A stretch of DNA of 64,000 bases, taken from contig NZ_JAHEHX010000022.1 of the NCBI RefSeq assembly GCF_024639685.1, positions 1-64,000 on the forward strand. Direction: 5' to 3'. Position 1 is the stretch's first letter. Each line of letters starts with the position of its first letter. The DNA comes from Polaribacter sp. GTDB lineage: Bacteria; Bacteroidota; Bacteroidia; Flavobacteriales; Flavobacteriaceae. Both the position numbers and the translations under genes were made by a program. Below are positions 56,175 through 64,000 of this stretch, piece by piece. Below the pieces are notes generated by a model. The model was not told where the DNA came from and did no database searches. It saw only the letters and a program-made list of their open reading frames with translations.

Positions 56175-57467
56175 TTAGGCTACAATTAATAGGTAATAGT
56201 TTTTTTTACCTTTTTGTAAAAGCACATATTTTTTATCGATTAGATCTTCTTTTGTAATTACAAAATCTTCTTTAACTTTTTCTTTGTTAATAGAAATTGC
56301 ATTTTCTTTTAAAGCTCTCCTAGCTTCTCCATTAGATTTTAAAAAGTTAGTTTCTGCAGCTAAAGCAGCAATCATATCTAAACCATTTTCTACTAAAGAT
56401 GCAGCTACCGTTGCTTGTGGCACTCCATCAAAAATATCTAATAAGGTTTTTTCATCTAAAGATTTTAAGTCAGATGCTGTAGATTTTCCAAATAAAATAT
56501 TAGAAGCTTTAATTGCTTTTTCATATTCTTCTCTACCATGCACAAGCACTGTAACTTCTTCTCCTAAACGTTTTTGTAAAATTCTTGTATGAGGTACTTC
56601 TGCGTGTTCAGCAACTAAAGAGTCTATGGTGTCTTTGTCTAAGAATGTAAAGATTTTAATATATTTTTCAGCATCTTCATCAGAAGTATTTAGCCAATAT
56701 TGGTAAAATTTGTATGGTGATGTTCTATTGGCATCTAACCAAACATTTCCACCTTCTGATTTACCAAATTTAGAACCATCAGATTTAGTAATTAATGGGC
56801 AAGTTATGGCATAGCCTTTTCCATTTCCTATTCTACGAATTAGCTCTGTTCCTGTAGTTATATTTCCCCATTGATCTGACCCACCCATCTGAATCGTAGT
56901 ACTATTCTCTCTAAATAAATGCAAGAAATCGTACCCTTGCACCATCTGATACGTAAATTCTGTAAAAGACATTCCGTCTTTAGATTCAGAGCTAATTCTG
57001 TTTTTTACAGAATCTTTAGCCATCATGTAATTTACGGTGATGTGCTTACCAATATCTCTAATAAATTCCAAGAAAGAGATGTCTTTCATCCAATCATAGT
57101 TGTTTACTAAAATAGCCGCACTCTTTTCATCTGATGTAAAGTCTAAGAAATGTCCTAATTGTGCTTTCACACATTCTTGGTTATGTCTTAGTGTAGTTTC
57201 ATCTAATAAATTACGTTCTGCAGATTTTCCTGAAGGATCTCCAATCATACCTGTTGCGCCACCCACTAAAGCAATGGGTCTATGACCACATCTCTGGTAA
57301 TGAGCTAATAACATAATAGGTACTAAATTTCCAATATGTAAAGAATCTGCTGTAGGATCAAAACCTACATAAGCACTTCTCATTTCTTCTAACAAATGTT
57401 CTTCAGTTCCTGGCATGCTATCATGTAACATTCCTCTCCATTGTAATTCTTCAATAAAATTCTTCAT
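56175..57467 (-). CDS. tyrS: Tyrosyl-tRNA synthetase
   Basis: 430 residues from the ATG at 57467. The frame extends to 57506, but the extra [13 protein letters not shown] is not family-like, while [14 protein letters not shown] is the expected start. [17 protein letters not shown] holds the HIGH-type motif, [12 protein letters not shown] the KMSKS-type loop, and an S4 domain closes the C-terminus ([12 protein letters not shown]). It charges tRNA-Tyr. No T-box is expected and none is seen. Confidence 0.95.
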   Translation of the reverse strand: MKNFIEELQWRGMLHDSMPGTEEHLLEEMRSAYVGFDPTADSLHIGNLVPIMLLAHYQRCGHRPIALVGGATGMIGDPSGKSAERNLLDETTLRHNQECVKAQLGHFLDFTSDEKSAAILVNNYDWMKDISFLEFIRDIGKHITVNYMMAKDSVKNRISSESKDGMSFTEFTYQMVQGYDFLHLFRENSTTIQMGGSDQWGNITTGTELIRRIGNGKGYAITCPLITKSDGSKFGKSEGGNVWLDANRTSPYKFYQYWLNTSDEDAEKYIKIFTFLDKDTIDSLVAEHAEVPHTRILQKRLGEEVTVLVHGREEYEKAIKASNILFGKSTASDLKSLDEKTLLDIFDGVPQATVAASLVENGLDMIAALAAETNFLKSNGEARRALKENAISINKEKVKEDFVITKEDLIDKKYVLLQKGKKNYYLLIVA

Positions 57468-57529
57468 TGTAATCAATTTATCAGTTGGCAAATATAACTT
57501 TATCAACCAAAATATGCTAAATTCGTAGT

Positions 57530-58534
57530 ATGATTTTAGTTACTGGAGGTACTGGTTTGGTTGGTTCGCATTTATTGTATCATTTAAGTGTAAATAATGA
57601 TAAAATAAGGGCGATTTACAGAACTGAAGCATCTCTAAAAAAAGTAAAAAAAGTCTTTTCTTATTACACTTCAGATGTAAAGTTATTCTCTAAAATAAAA
57701 TGGTTTAAGGCAGATATTACAGATGTGCCTTCTATGAAACCCGCTTTTGCAGATATTAAATACGTTTTTCATTGTGCAGCTTTAATTTCTTTTAATCCTA
57801 AAGATTATAGAGAAATGCGTAAAGTAAATATACATGGTACAGCCATTTTAGTTAATTTGGCTATAGATGCAAAGGTTAAAAAGTTTTGCTTTGTAAGCTC
57901 TATTGCTTCTGTTGGCGATGCTATTCAGGGTAATTATTTGGTAGATGAAGAATGTGAGTGGAATAAAGAGCAAGATAACAGTGGTTATTCCATTACCAAA
58001 TTTGGTGCAGAAATGGAAGTTTGGAGAGCCAGCCAAGAAGGAGTGGATGTTGTTATTGTTAATCCTGGTGTAATTTTAGGGAGTGGTTTTTGGAATGCTG
58101 GTTCAGGAAAATTATTTACCCAAGTTTATAACGGATTTAAATATTATACAGAGGGTATTACAGGTTTTGTTGCTGTACAAGATGTTGTAAAACCTATGAT
58201 TCAATTGATGCAATCTTCAGTTAAAAACGAACGATTTATATTGGTTTCTGAAAACAAATCTTTTAAAGATGTTTTTTTTAGTATTGCTGACGCTTTTGGT
58301 AAAAAAAGACCCTACAAAAAAGTAAAAACCTGGCATACACAAATTGCTTGGCGAATTTCTTGGTTTGTTTCTAAAATTAATGGAGTTGCACCTTTATTGA
58401 CTAAATATTCAGCGAAAAGTGCACATAATATTACAAAGTATTCTTCTCAAAAAGTAATTCATGCACTAGATTATCAATTTGAAGCTGTAGATACTTCAAT
58501 TCAAAGAATTACTAGAAATTATACTAAAGATTAA
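57530..58534 (+). CDS. NAD-dependent epimerase/dehydratase family protein
   Basis: 334 residues. [16 protein letters not shown] (extended SDR cofactor loop), [29 protein letters not shown] with the Y-x-x-x-K pair, and [12 protein letters not shown]. It resembles dihydroflavonol-reductase-like SDRs common in Bacteroidota. The substrate is unknown. It overlaps the end of the opposite DUF4296 gene by 4 nt, both stop codons lying in the shared sequence. Confidence 0.85.
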   Translation: MILVTGGTGLVGSHLLYHLSVNNDKIRAIYRTEASLKKVKKVFSYYTSDVKLFSKIKWFKADITDVPSMKPAFADIKYVFHCAALISFNPKDYREMRKVNIHGTAILVNLAIDAKVKKFCFVSSIASVGDAIQGNYLVDEECEWNKEQDNSGYSITKFGAEMEVWRASQEGVDVVIVNPGVILGSGFWNAGSGKLFTQVYNGFKYYTEGITGFVAVQDVVKPMIQLMQSSVKNERFILVSENKSFKDVFFSIADAFGKKRPYKKVKTWHTQIAWRISWFVSKINGVAPLLTKYSAKSAHNITKYSSQKVIHALDYQFEAVDTSIQRITRNYTKD

Positions 58535-58989
58535 TTCTTTATTTTTTTAGGAATAGAGTCAATTAGTTTTATTGCTTTGCGAACACTATCTAAATCTTTT
58601 TTCAACTCTTTATTTCTTTTAATAGAATCTAATCGTAAAGAATCTTTAGTGTTTTTAATATTATCAAAGTAAGCTTTTTGTTTTTTCAGACTGTTTTTAG
58701 CATCCTCAAAAATTAATTTATACTCATCAATTTTAGAGATGTAATATAAATTAGAAGTTTGAAATCGAACACTATCTATTTGAAAGCGCTCATAAACTAG
58801 AGGCATGTAGTTCATATTCCTTTCCATATTTTTATTCTTAATATAGGTTGCAGAAGAAGCAATCATCATTTCTTGAACCAAAAGACTCATGGTGTCTTTT
58901 GAAATAAGGTCTGTAGGCTTCTCAAAAATTGTATTACTAGTACAAGAACCTAGAATTAGAAAGGCTAATAGGTAGCTCAGTTTTTTCAT
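58531..58989 (-). CDS. DUF4296 lipoprotein
   Basis: 152 residues. Lipobox ILGSC at residue 16. The helical domain EMMIASSATYIKNKN and YERFQIDSVRFQTSNLYYISKIDEY is the DUF4296 pattern; the C-terminal third is a charged coiled coil. It lies 1 nt after the dihydroorotase gene, an order conserved in Flavobacteriia. Function unknown. Confidence 0.85.
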   Translation of the reverse strand: MKKLSYLLAFLILGSCTSNTIFEKPTDLISKDTMSLLVQEMMIASSATYIKNKNMERNMNYMPLVYERFQIDSVRFQTSNLYYISKIDEYKLIFEDAKNSLKKQKAYFDNIKNTKDSLRLDSIKRNKELKKDLDSVRKAIKLIDSIPKKIKN

Positions 58990-58990
58990 A

Positions 58991-60328
58991 TTATCTATTA
59001 AAAGTAACGCGTTTTCCTTTTATGCTTTCATTAATTTCACCTTCATTAAACATTAAATTTCCATTTACAAAAGTGTGAGTTATGGTCGATGAAAAAGTAG
59101 TGCCTTCAAAAGGAGACCAACCACATTTGTACAATACATTCTCTTTAGTAACCGTTTGTGATTTATTGGTATCTATCAGCACTAAATCTGCATAATAACC
59201 TTCTTTAATGAAACCTCTTTTTTCTATTTGAAATAATTTAGCAGGATTATGACTCATTTTTTCAACGGCTTTTTCAATAGGAATTACGCCTTCTTTTACC
59301 TTTTCTAAAATGGCAGTAACAGCATGTTGCACTAATGGGCCTCCACTTGGTGCTTTTGTGTATACATTGTCTTTTTCCTCTAGTGTGTGAGGTGCATGAT
59401 CTGTAGCTAAAACATCAATTCTGTCATCTAATAATGCTTTCCATAAACCTTGTCTGTCTTCCTCTGTTTTTACAGCAGGATTCCATTTAATATGAGTTCC
59501 TTTTTCTGCATAATCTTTGTCTGAAAACCATAAATGATGAATACAAACTTCTGCTGTAATTTGTTTTTCTTCTAATGGAATATCATTTCTAAAAAGGTGT
59601 GTTTCTTTTTCTGTAGATAAATGGAATATATGTAAACGTGCGCCAGTTTTTTTTGCAAGTTCTATAGCTTTAGATGAAGATAAATAGCAAGCTTCTTCGC
59701 TTCTAATAATTGGATGGTATTTCATAGGAATATCATCTCCATATTTTTCTATATAGTCTTTAGTATTTTTTTTAATGGTAGCCTCATCCTCACAATGTAC
59801 AGAAATAATCATTTTTGTTGATGAAAATATCTTTTCTAAAACGGCTTCATTATCTACTAACATATTACCTGTCGAAGAACCTAAGAATAATTTAATTCCA
59901 GCAACTTTTTTAGGATCTGTTTTTAGCAGTTCTTCTAAATTATCATTAGTACCCCCAAACATAAATGAATAGTTGGCATATGAGTCTTTAGCTGCAATTT
60001 TAAATTTATTTTCCAATAATTCTTGAGTAGTAGCTTGCGGTACTGTATTTGGCATTTCTATAAAAGTGGTAATTCCACCAGCAATAGCAGCTCTAGTTTC
60101 TGTAGCAATATTTGCTTTATGAGTTAGTCCAGGTTCTCTAAAATGTACTTGATCGTCTATAAAACCAGGTATTAAAGTTTTACCATTTGCATCTATAATT
60201 TCTGCATTATCTGGAGCAGGAATGCTTTCAGAAATTTTTTTTATGATTTCATTTTCAATTAAAACATCACCTAAAAAAGTACTGTTCTCATTTACAATTT
60301 TTGCTTTTTTAATTAAATAAATACTCAT
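58991..60328 (-). CDS. pyrC: Dihydroorotase
   Basis: 445 residues. Amidohydrolase barrel with GFIDDQVHFREPGLTHKANI, GGITTFIEMPNT, GIKLFLGSSTG (carboxylated Lys), HCEDE, LHIFHLST and the Asp of LATDHAPHT. It makes the ring in pyrimidine synthesis. Odd point: the metal motif H-x-H reads Q60-V-H62 here. I believe this D-Q-V-H form is shared by many Bacteroidota dihydroorotases. It follows the mannosyltransferase gene by 7 nt on the minus strand. Confidence 0.9.
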   Translation of the reverse strand: MSIYLIKKAKIVNENSTFLGDVLIENEIIKKISESIPAPDNAEIIDANGKTLIPGFIDDQVHFREPGLTHKANIATETRAAIAGGITTFIEMPNTVPQATTQELLENKFKIAAKDSYANYSFMFGGTNDNLEELLKTDPKKVAGIKLFLGSSTGNMLVDNEAVLEKIFSSTKMIISVHCEDEATIKKNTKDYIEKYGDDIPMKYHPIIRSEEACYLSSSKAIELAKKTGARLHIFHLSTEKETHLFRNDIPLEEKQITAEVCIHHLWFSDKDYAEKGTHIKWNPAVKTEEDRQGLWKALLDDRIDVLATDHAPHTLEEKDNVYTKAPSGGPLVQHAVTAILEKVKEGVIPIEKAVEKMSHNPAKLFQIEKRGFIKEGYYADLVLIDTNKSQTVTKENVLYKCGWSPFEGTTFSSTITHTFVNGNLMFNEGEINESIKGKRVTFNR

Positions 60329-60335
60329 GCCTTTT

Positions 60336-61055
60336 TTATTTAGGTAACCCTTTTAATTTCATTTTAATAACTCCAAATAGTGCCTCAGAAATAATGTTGC
60401 TACTCATTTTTGATTCTCCTAAGGTTCGGTCTGTAAAAATTACAGAAACTTCTTTTATGTTAAACTTGTGTTTCCAGGCTTTAAATTTCATTTCAATTTG
60501 AAAAGCATAGCCAACAAATTTAATTTTATCTAATTTAATGGTTTCTAATACTTCTTTCCGCCAACACACAAAGCCAGCAGTAGCGTCAAAAACTGGAAGC
60601 CTAGTAATTAGCCGAACATATCTAGAGGCAAAATAAGAAAGTAAAACTCTTTTCATTGGCCAGTTTACAACATTTACTCCTTTAGAATATCTAGATCCAA
60701 TTGTGACATCTGCACCATCTTTTTTACACTCCTCATACAGTAATATTAAGTCTTTAGGGTTATGAGAAAAATCTGCGTCCATTTCAATGATGTAGTCATA
60801 CCCTCTTTTTAAGGCCCATTTAAAACCATGGATATATGCTTTTCCCAAACCATTTTTTTTGGCTCTACTCTCTAAAAATAATTGATTAGGAAATTTTTCC
60901 ATGAGTAGCTGAACTAAAGAGCCTGTTCCGTCAGGAGAGTTGTCATCTACAATTAAAATATGAAAGGTTTTTTTTTGGCTAAAAGTAGCTTCAATAATGG
61001 CTTCTATATTTTCTTTTTCGTTGTAAGTAGGTATTATTACTAAGGCATCAGACAT
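60336..61055 (-). CDS. Polyprenol monophosphomannose synthase (GT2)
   Basis: 239 residues. IPTYNEKENIEAII, VDDNSPDGTGSLV and the EMDADFSHNP metal site are typical of dolichol/polyprenol-phosphate mannosyltransferases; no long C-terminal membrane part, so the short (Dpm1) form. It supplies lipid-linked mannose. First gene of the minus-strand operon with pyrC and the DUF4296 gene. Confidence 0.88.
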   Translation of the reverse strand: MSDALVIIPTYNEKENIEAIIEATFSQKKTFHILIVDDNSPDGTGSLVQLLMEKFPNQLFLESRAKKNGLGKAYIHGFKWALKRGYDYIIEMDADFSHNPKDLILLYEECKKDGADVTIGSRYSKGVNVVNWPMKRVLLSYFASRYVRLITRLPVFDATAGFVCWRKEVLETIKLDKIKFVGYAFQIEMKFKAWKHKFNIKEVSVIFTDRTLGESKMSSNIISEALFGVIKMKLKGLPK

Positions 61056-61137
61056 AAACTATTTTTCATCTAGTAATAAGGCAAATATACGTTTTTTAAT
61101 TACTAATTTTGTTGTAACTATCTTAAATGAAAGCTAT

Positions 61138-61779
61138 TTGCAAGGCATAGATAAAATTATAACTTCAAACTATTGGATAACAATTATTTTAATTGCTTTA
61201 TTTGGGTGTATTGTGTTTTTAAAATTATTGAACGCTCAAAAATTAACTGAGCGTTTTTACAAACTTTTCAATTTTTCTTTTTTAGAGCAAGACTCAGAAG
61301 GAAGCAAGGTTCTTATAAATCTTTTTGAGGTAGTAATGTTTTTGTTTTCTTCACTTTCCATAGCCTTATTACTTTTTTATTTTCAACAATACATACAAGT
61401 GAACAATAAAATTACGGTTGCTTCATTTCTCTCGATTTATAGTTTTGTTTTTTGTTATTTTATAGCCAAAAAAGTTTTAGAGTTTGCTTTGGTAAGGTTG
61501 TTTTTATTGAAAAAGCAGTTACGTACTTTTTTAAATACAAAAGCGCATTACTTGCATTCCATTTCCTTTATTCTTTTTATTTTATTAATTTTTTATGAGT
61601 ACACAGAAATACATCCTTTAGTTGTATTCTATTTTTCTGTTCTTCTTTTTTCAGTTCGATTTTTGTTTTTTCTACTTAGAAATAAAAAGCTGATTTTTAA
61701 TAAGTTGTTTTATTTTATTTTGTACATTTGCGCCTTTGAAATAGCTCCGCTATTTATACTGTTGAAATTGATGTTTTAA
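61138..61779 (+). CDS. DUF4271 integral membrane protein
   Basis: 213 residues with five or six helices. The pattern (NYWITIILIALFGCIVFLKLLN, a central FCYFIAKKV segment, and an ending YILYICAFEIAPLFILLKL) fits DUF4271, normally encoded just before uroporphyrinogen-III synthase in this group. The start is a TTG at 61138. No ATG lies in frame upstream, and the frame is open further, so the exact start is unsure. Function unknown. Confidence 0.75.
   Translation: MQGIDKIITSNYWITIILIALFGCIVFLKLLNAQKLTERFYKLFNFSFLEQDSEGSKVLINLFEVVMFLFSSLSIALLLFYFQQYIQVNNKITVASFLSIYSFVFCYFIAKKVLEFALVRLFLLKKQLRTFLNTKAHYLHSISFILFILLIFYEYTEIHPLVVFYFSVLLFSVRFLFFLLRNKKLIFNKLFYFILYICAFEIAPLFILLKLMF
61723..61730 (+). promoter_or_regulatory. 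Probable -7 promoter element of hemD
   Basis: TACATTTG (TAnnTTTG), with TTG at 61705-61707, 15 nt away, a short spacer. It lies inside the end of the DUF4271 gene, 66 nt before the hemD ATG. Confidence 0.4.
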
Positions 61780-61796
61780 AACAAAATTGAAAGCAA

Positions 61797-62543
61797 ATGA
61801 AAGTGAAAACTATACTGGTTTCCCAACCAGCTCCTAAGACAGAAACATCTCCATATTTTGATTTATCTGACAAACAAAAAGTAAAGATTGATTTTAGATC
61901 TTTTATACACGTTGAAGGTATTTCTGTAAAGGAAATAAGAGCTCAAAAAATAGACTTAAGCAAATTTTCTGCAATCATATTAACCAGTAGAAACGCTGTA
62001 GACCACTTTTTTAGAACAGCAGAAGAAATGCGTTTTAAAGTTCCGGATTCTATGAAGTATTTTTGCCAATCTGAGGCTGTAGCTTACTATTTACAGAAGT
62101 ATGTTGTGTATAGAAAACGTAAAATTTATGTTGGTAACAGAACGTTTCCTGAGTTAACAAAATTGATAAAAAAGCACAAATCCGAACAATTTTTGCTGCC
62201 TTCTTCAGATAAATTGAAACCGTTAATTCCAGATGAATTAAATAAGTTAGGTATTGCTTGGACAAGGGCAGATTTATACAGAACTGTCGTAAGTGATTTG
62301 TCTGATTTAGAGAATGTTTTTTATGATATTTTAGTATTTTTTAGTCCTTCTGGTATAGAGTCTTTGTTAAAAAACTTTCCAGATTTTAAACAAAATGATA
62401 CAAGAATAGCTGCTTTTGGACCTTCTACTGTAAAGGCTGTAACCGACGCTGGTTTAAAGTGTGATATTGTTGCTCCTTCTAGAGAAACACCATCTATGAC
62501 AATGGCGTTAGAAAAGTACATAAAATTAGCAAACAAAAAATAA
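61797..62543 (+). CDS. hemD: Uroporphyrinogen-III synthase
   Basis: 248 residues. VKTILVSQPAPKTETSPYFDL at the start, IILTSRNAVDHFFR, FLLPSSDKLKPLIPDEL, VFFSPSGIESLLKNFPDF and IAAFGPSTVKAVTDAG match HemD of Bacteroidota. It cyclises hydroxymethylbilane in haem synthesis. Position after DUF4271 is the usual one. Confidence 0.88.
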   Translation: MKVKTILVSQPAPKTETSPYFDLSDKQKVKIDFRSFIHVEGISVKEIRAQKIDLSKFSAIILTSRNAVDHFFRTAEEMRFKVPDSMKYFCQSEAVAYYLQKYVVYRKRKIYVGNRTFPELTKLIKKHKSEQFLLPSSDKLKPLIPDELNKLGIAWTRADLYRTVVSDLSDLENVFYDILVFFSPSGIESLLKNFPDFKQNDTRIAAFGPSTVKAVTDAGLKCDIVAPSRETPSMTMALEKYIKLANKK

Positions 62544-62565
62544 TCTTCTTTTAAATTTAGAATTC

Positions 62566-62594
62566 AAAACCAAGCATTTTTGCTTGGTTTTTTT
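62566..62594 (+). terminator. Bidirectional rho-independent terminator
   Basis: AAACCAAGC / GCTTGGTTT stem, then T run, between the convergent hemD and radA genes; it touches the radA stop codon. Confidence 0.88.
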
Positions 62595-63954
62595 AGGCAA
62601 ACAGTGTTGCAAAAGCTTCCTCTATTTTACCTACTAATACTAATTTAATGTTGTGGTTTTTTGAAGAAATTTTATTGAATTTTGAGGCTATAAAACTCTT
62701 GTATCCTAATTTTTCTGCCTCCAAAATACGTTGATCAATTTTTGAAACAGGTCTTATTTCTCCTGCCAAACCCACTTCTGCAGCAAAACAAACGTTTGGG
62801 TTAATAGCAATATCTTGGTTGCTGGATAAAATAGCAGCAACAACAGCTAAATCTATAGCAGGATCATCTACATTAATACCTCCTGTAATATTTAAAAAGA
62901 CATCTTTTGCTCCTAATTTAAAACCCGCTCTTTTTTCTAAAACGGCTAATAACATGTTTAATCTTTTTAGATTATAACCTGTTGTAGATCTTTGTGGAGT
63001 TCCGTAAACAGCCGTAGAAACTAATGCTTGAATTTCTATCATTAGTGGTCTAATTCCTTCTAAGGTAGATGCTATTGCTGTTCCGCTTAAATCAGCATCT
63101 TTTTTAGAGATTAGAATTTCTGACGGATTTGATATTTCTCGTAAACCATCAGAAAGCATTTCATAAATTCCCAATTCTGAAGTAGAACCAAATCTATTTT
63201 TCTGACTTCTTAAAATTCGATAGGTATGGTTTCTATCGCCCTCAAACTGTAAAACAACATCAACCATGTGTTCTAATATTTTTGGGCCAGCAATATTTCC
63301 TTCTTTATTAATATGACCAATTAACAAAACCGGTGTTGCTGTTTCTTTCGCAAACTTTATCAATTCTGCAGAGGTCTCTCTAATTTGAGAAATACTTCCT
63401 GGAGAAGCTTCAATAGCATTTGTGTGTAAGGTTTGTATAGAGTCAATGACTAAAACTTCAGGTTCTGTTGCTTCTATGTTTTTAAAAATTTGTTGTGTGT
63501 TTGTTTCTGTAAGAATTAAACAATTAGAATTTTTAGCATCTAATCTCTCTGCTCTCATTTTTATTTGAGACTGACTTTCTTCACCAGAAACATACAATAC
63601 TTTTTGACTTATATTTAATGCAACTTGTAATAATAAAGTCGATTTTCCAATTCCTGGTTCACCTCCTAAAAGCGTAACAGAACCTTTTACTAAACCACCA
63701 CCTAAAACAGTGTCTAATTCATTATTATTAGTTACAACTCTTTCTTCTGGATTTAGTTGAATATCTTCAATTTTTAAAGGCTTATTAATAGTCTGCTTGG
63801 CAGTTGTATCTTGTTTCCAAACACGTTTTTCTTCTTTTAGAACTACTTCTTCAACAATAGTGTTCCATTCTTTACAAGCACCACATTGGCCTACCCATTT
63901 TGCGTGTTGTGTTCCACAATTTTGACAGAAAAAAGTTGTTTTAGTTTTAGCCAT
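62593..63954 (-). CDS. radA: DNA repair protein RadA
   Basis: 453 residues. N-terminal zinc finger with Cys10, Cys13, Cys24 and Cys27; Walker A GEPGIGKS at 98-105; the RadA motif KNRFG in RSQKNRFGSTSELG; and a C-terminal Lon-like domain (DPAIDLAVVAAILSSNQ, GEIRPV). It is a branch-migration helicase in recombination. The start at 63954 gives the expected MAKTKTTFFCQNCG. Confidence 0.95.
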   Translation of the reverse strand: MAKTKTTFFCQNCGTQHAKWVGQCGACKEWNTIVEEVVLKEEKRVWKQDTTAKQTINKPLKIEDIQLNPEERVVTNNNELDTVLGGGLVKGSVTLLGGEPGIGKSTLLLQVALNISQKVLYVSGEESQSQIKMRAERLDAKNSNCLILTETNTQQIFKNIEATEPEVLVIDSIQTLHTNAIEASPGSISQIRETSAELIKFAKETATPVLLIGHINKEGNIAGPKILEHMVDVVLQFEGDRNHTYRILRSQKNRFGSTSELGIYEMLSDGLREISNPSEILISKKDADLSGTAIASTLEGIRPLMIEIQALVSTAVYGTPQRSTTGYNLKRLNMLLAVLEKRAGFKLGAKDVFLNITGGINVDDPAIDLAVVAAILSSNQDIAINPNVCFAAEVGLAGEIRPVSKIDQRILEAEKLGYKSFIASKFNKISSKNHNIKLVLVGKIEEAFATLFA

Positions 63955-64000
63955 TTTTGATTGTAAATTTTAGAAAAGTAAAGTTACAAAGTAAAAATGA

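Overview
The window is low-GC DNA from a marine-type member of the Flavobacteriaceae (Bacteroidota), in the Polaribacter/Tenacibaculum range. Support comes from several genes ending in type IX secretion (T9SS) type A sorting domains, a gene for the gliding/T9SS lipoprotein SprE (PorW), family-specific genes (DUF5723, DUF5687, DUF4271, DUF4296), promoters of the TTTG / TAnnTTTG type, and an ATP synthase operon laid out atpZ-(small membrane protein)-atpBEFHAG. No rRNA, tRNA, CRISPR array or intact insertion sequence was seen. Genus placement is inference.

Layout. 0-7 kb: surface and secreted proteins (a BspA/DUF285 repeat protein cut by the window edge, a small T9SS protein, a LamG/propeller protein, two secreted unknowns). 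6.9-23.3 kb: an accessory region full of duplications and gene debris. It holds three related T9SS surface proteins. Two of them share an apparently identical 2211-bp block. The first two are followed by a gene for a short peptide that looks secreted: 8916 (frameshifted) and 17111 (intact, 59 aa). The third is followed by only the shared start of such a gene, at 20794. Next come an HPr-kinase-like protein with a possible N-terminal PqqD-like recognition domain and a nucleotidyltransferase broken by a stop codon. Pieces of a tyrosine recombinase, a pseudouridine synthase and a GyrI-like protein, and three copies of a 110-165-bp repeat, lie between them.

23.4-32.9 kb: a galactose-utilisation cluster (GH2 glycosidase lipoprotein, SSS symporter, galK, galT, a GluP/FucP-type MFS transporter) with two aldose 1-epimerase pseudogenes and a decayed T9SS protein. 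32.9-39 kb: M13 peptidase, thioredoxin, and a PadR-controlled ABC exporter (DUF5687 permease plus ATPase) with an oddly duplicated gene. 39-48 kb: sprE/porW, bactofilin and the ATP synthase genes. Between atpA and atpG sits a small element with inverted-repeat ends that encodes a frameshifted four-helix-bundle (23S rRNA intervening-sequence type) protein. 48-64 kb: mostly housekeeping genes (SDR, aldo/keto reductase, ALDH7-type dehydrogenase, isoaspartyl peptidase, LuxE-like protein, TyrS, dihydroorotase, polyprenol-phosphate mannosyltransferase, DUF4271, HemD, RadA).

The most unusual parts are the peptide / HprK-like / nucleotidyltransferase module embedded among duplicated T9SS adhesin cassettes, and the inverted-repeat element inside the atp operon. 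All functional calls come from reading the sequence and recognising families; no database search was run.
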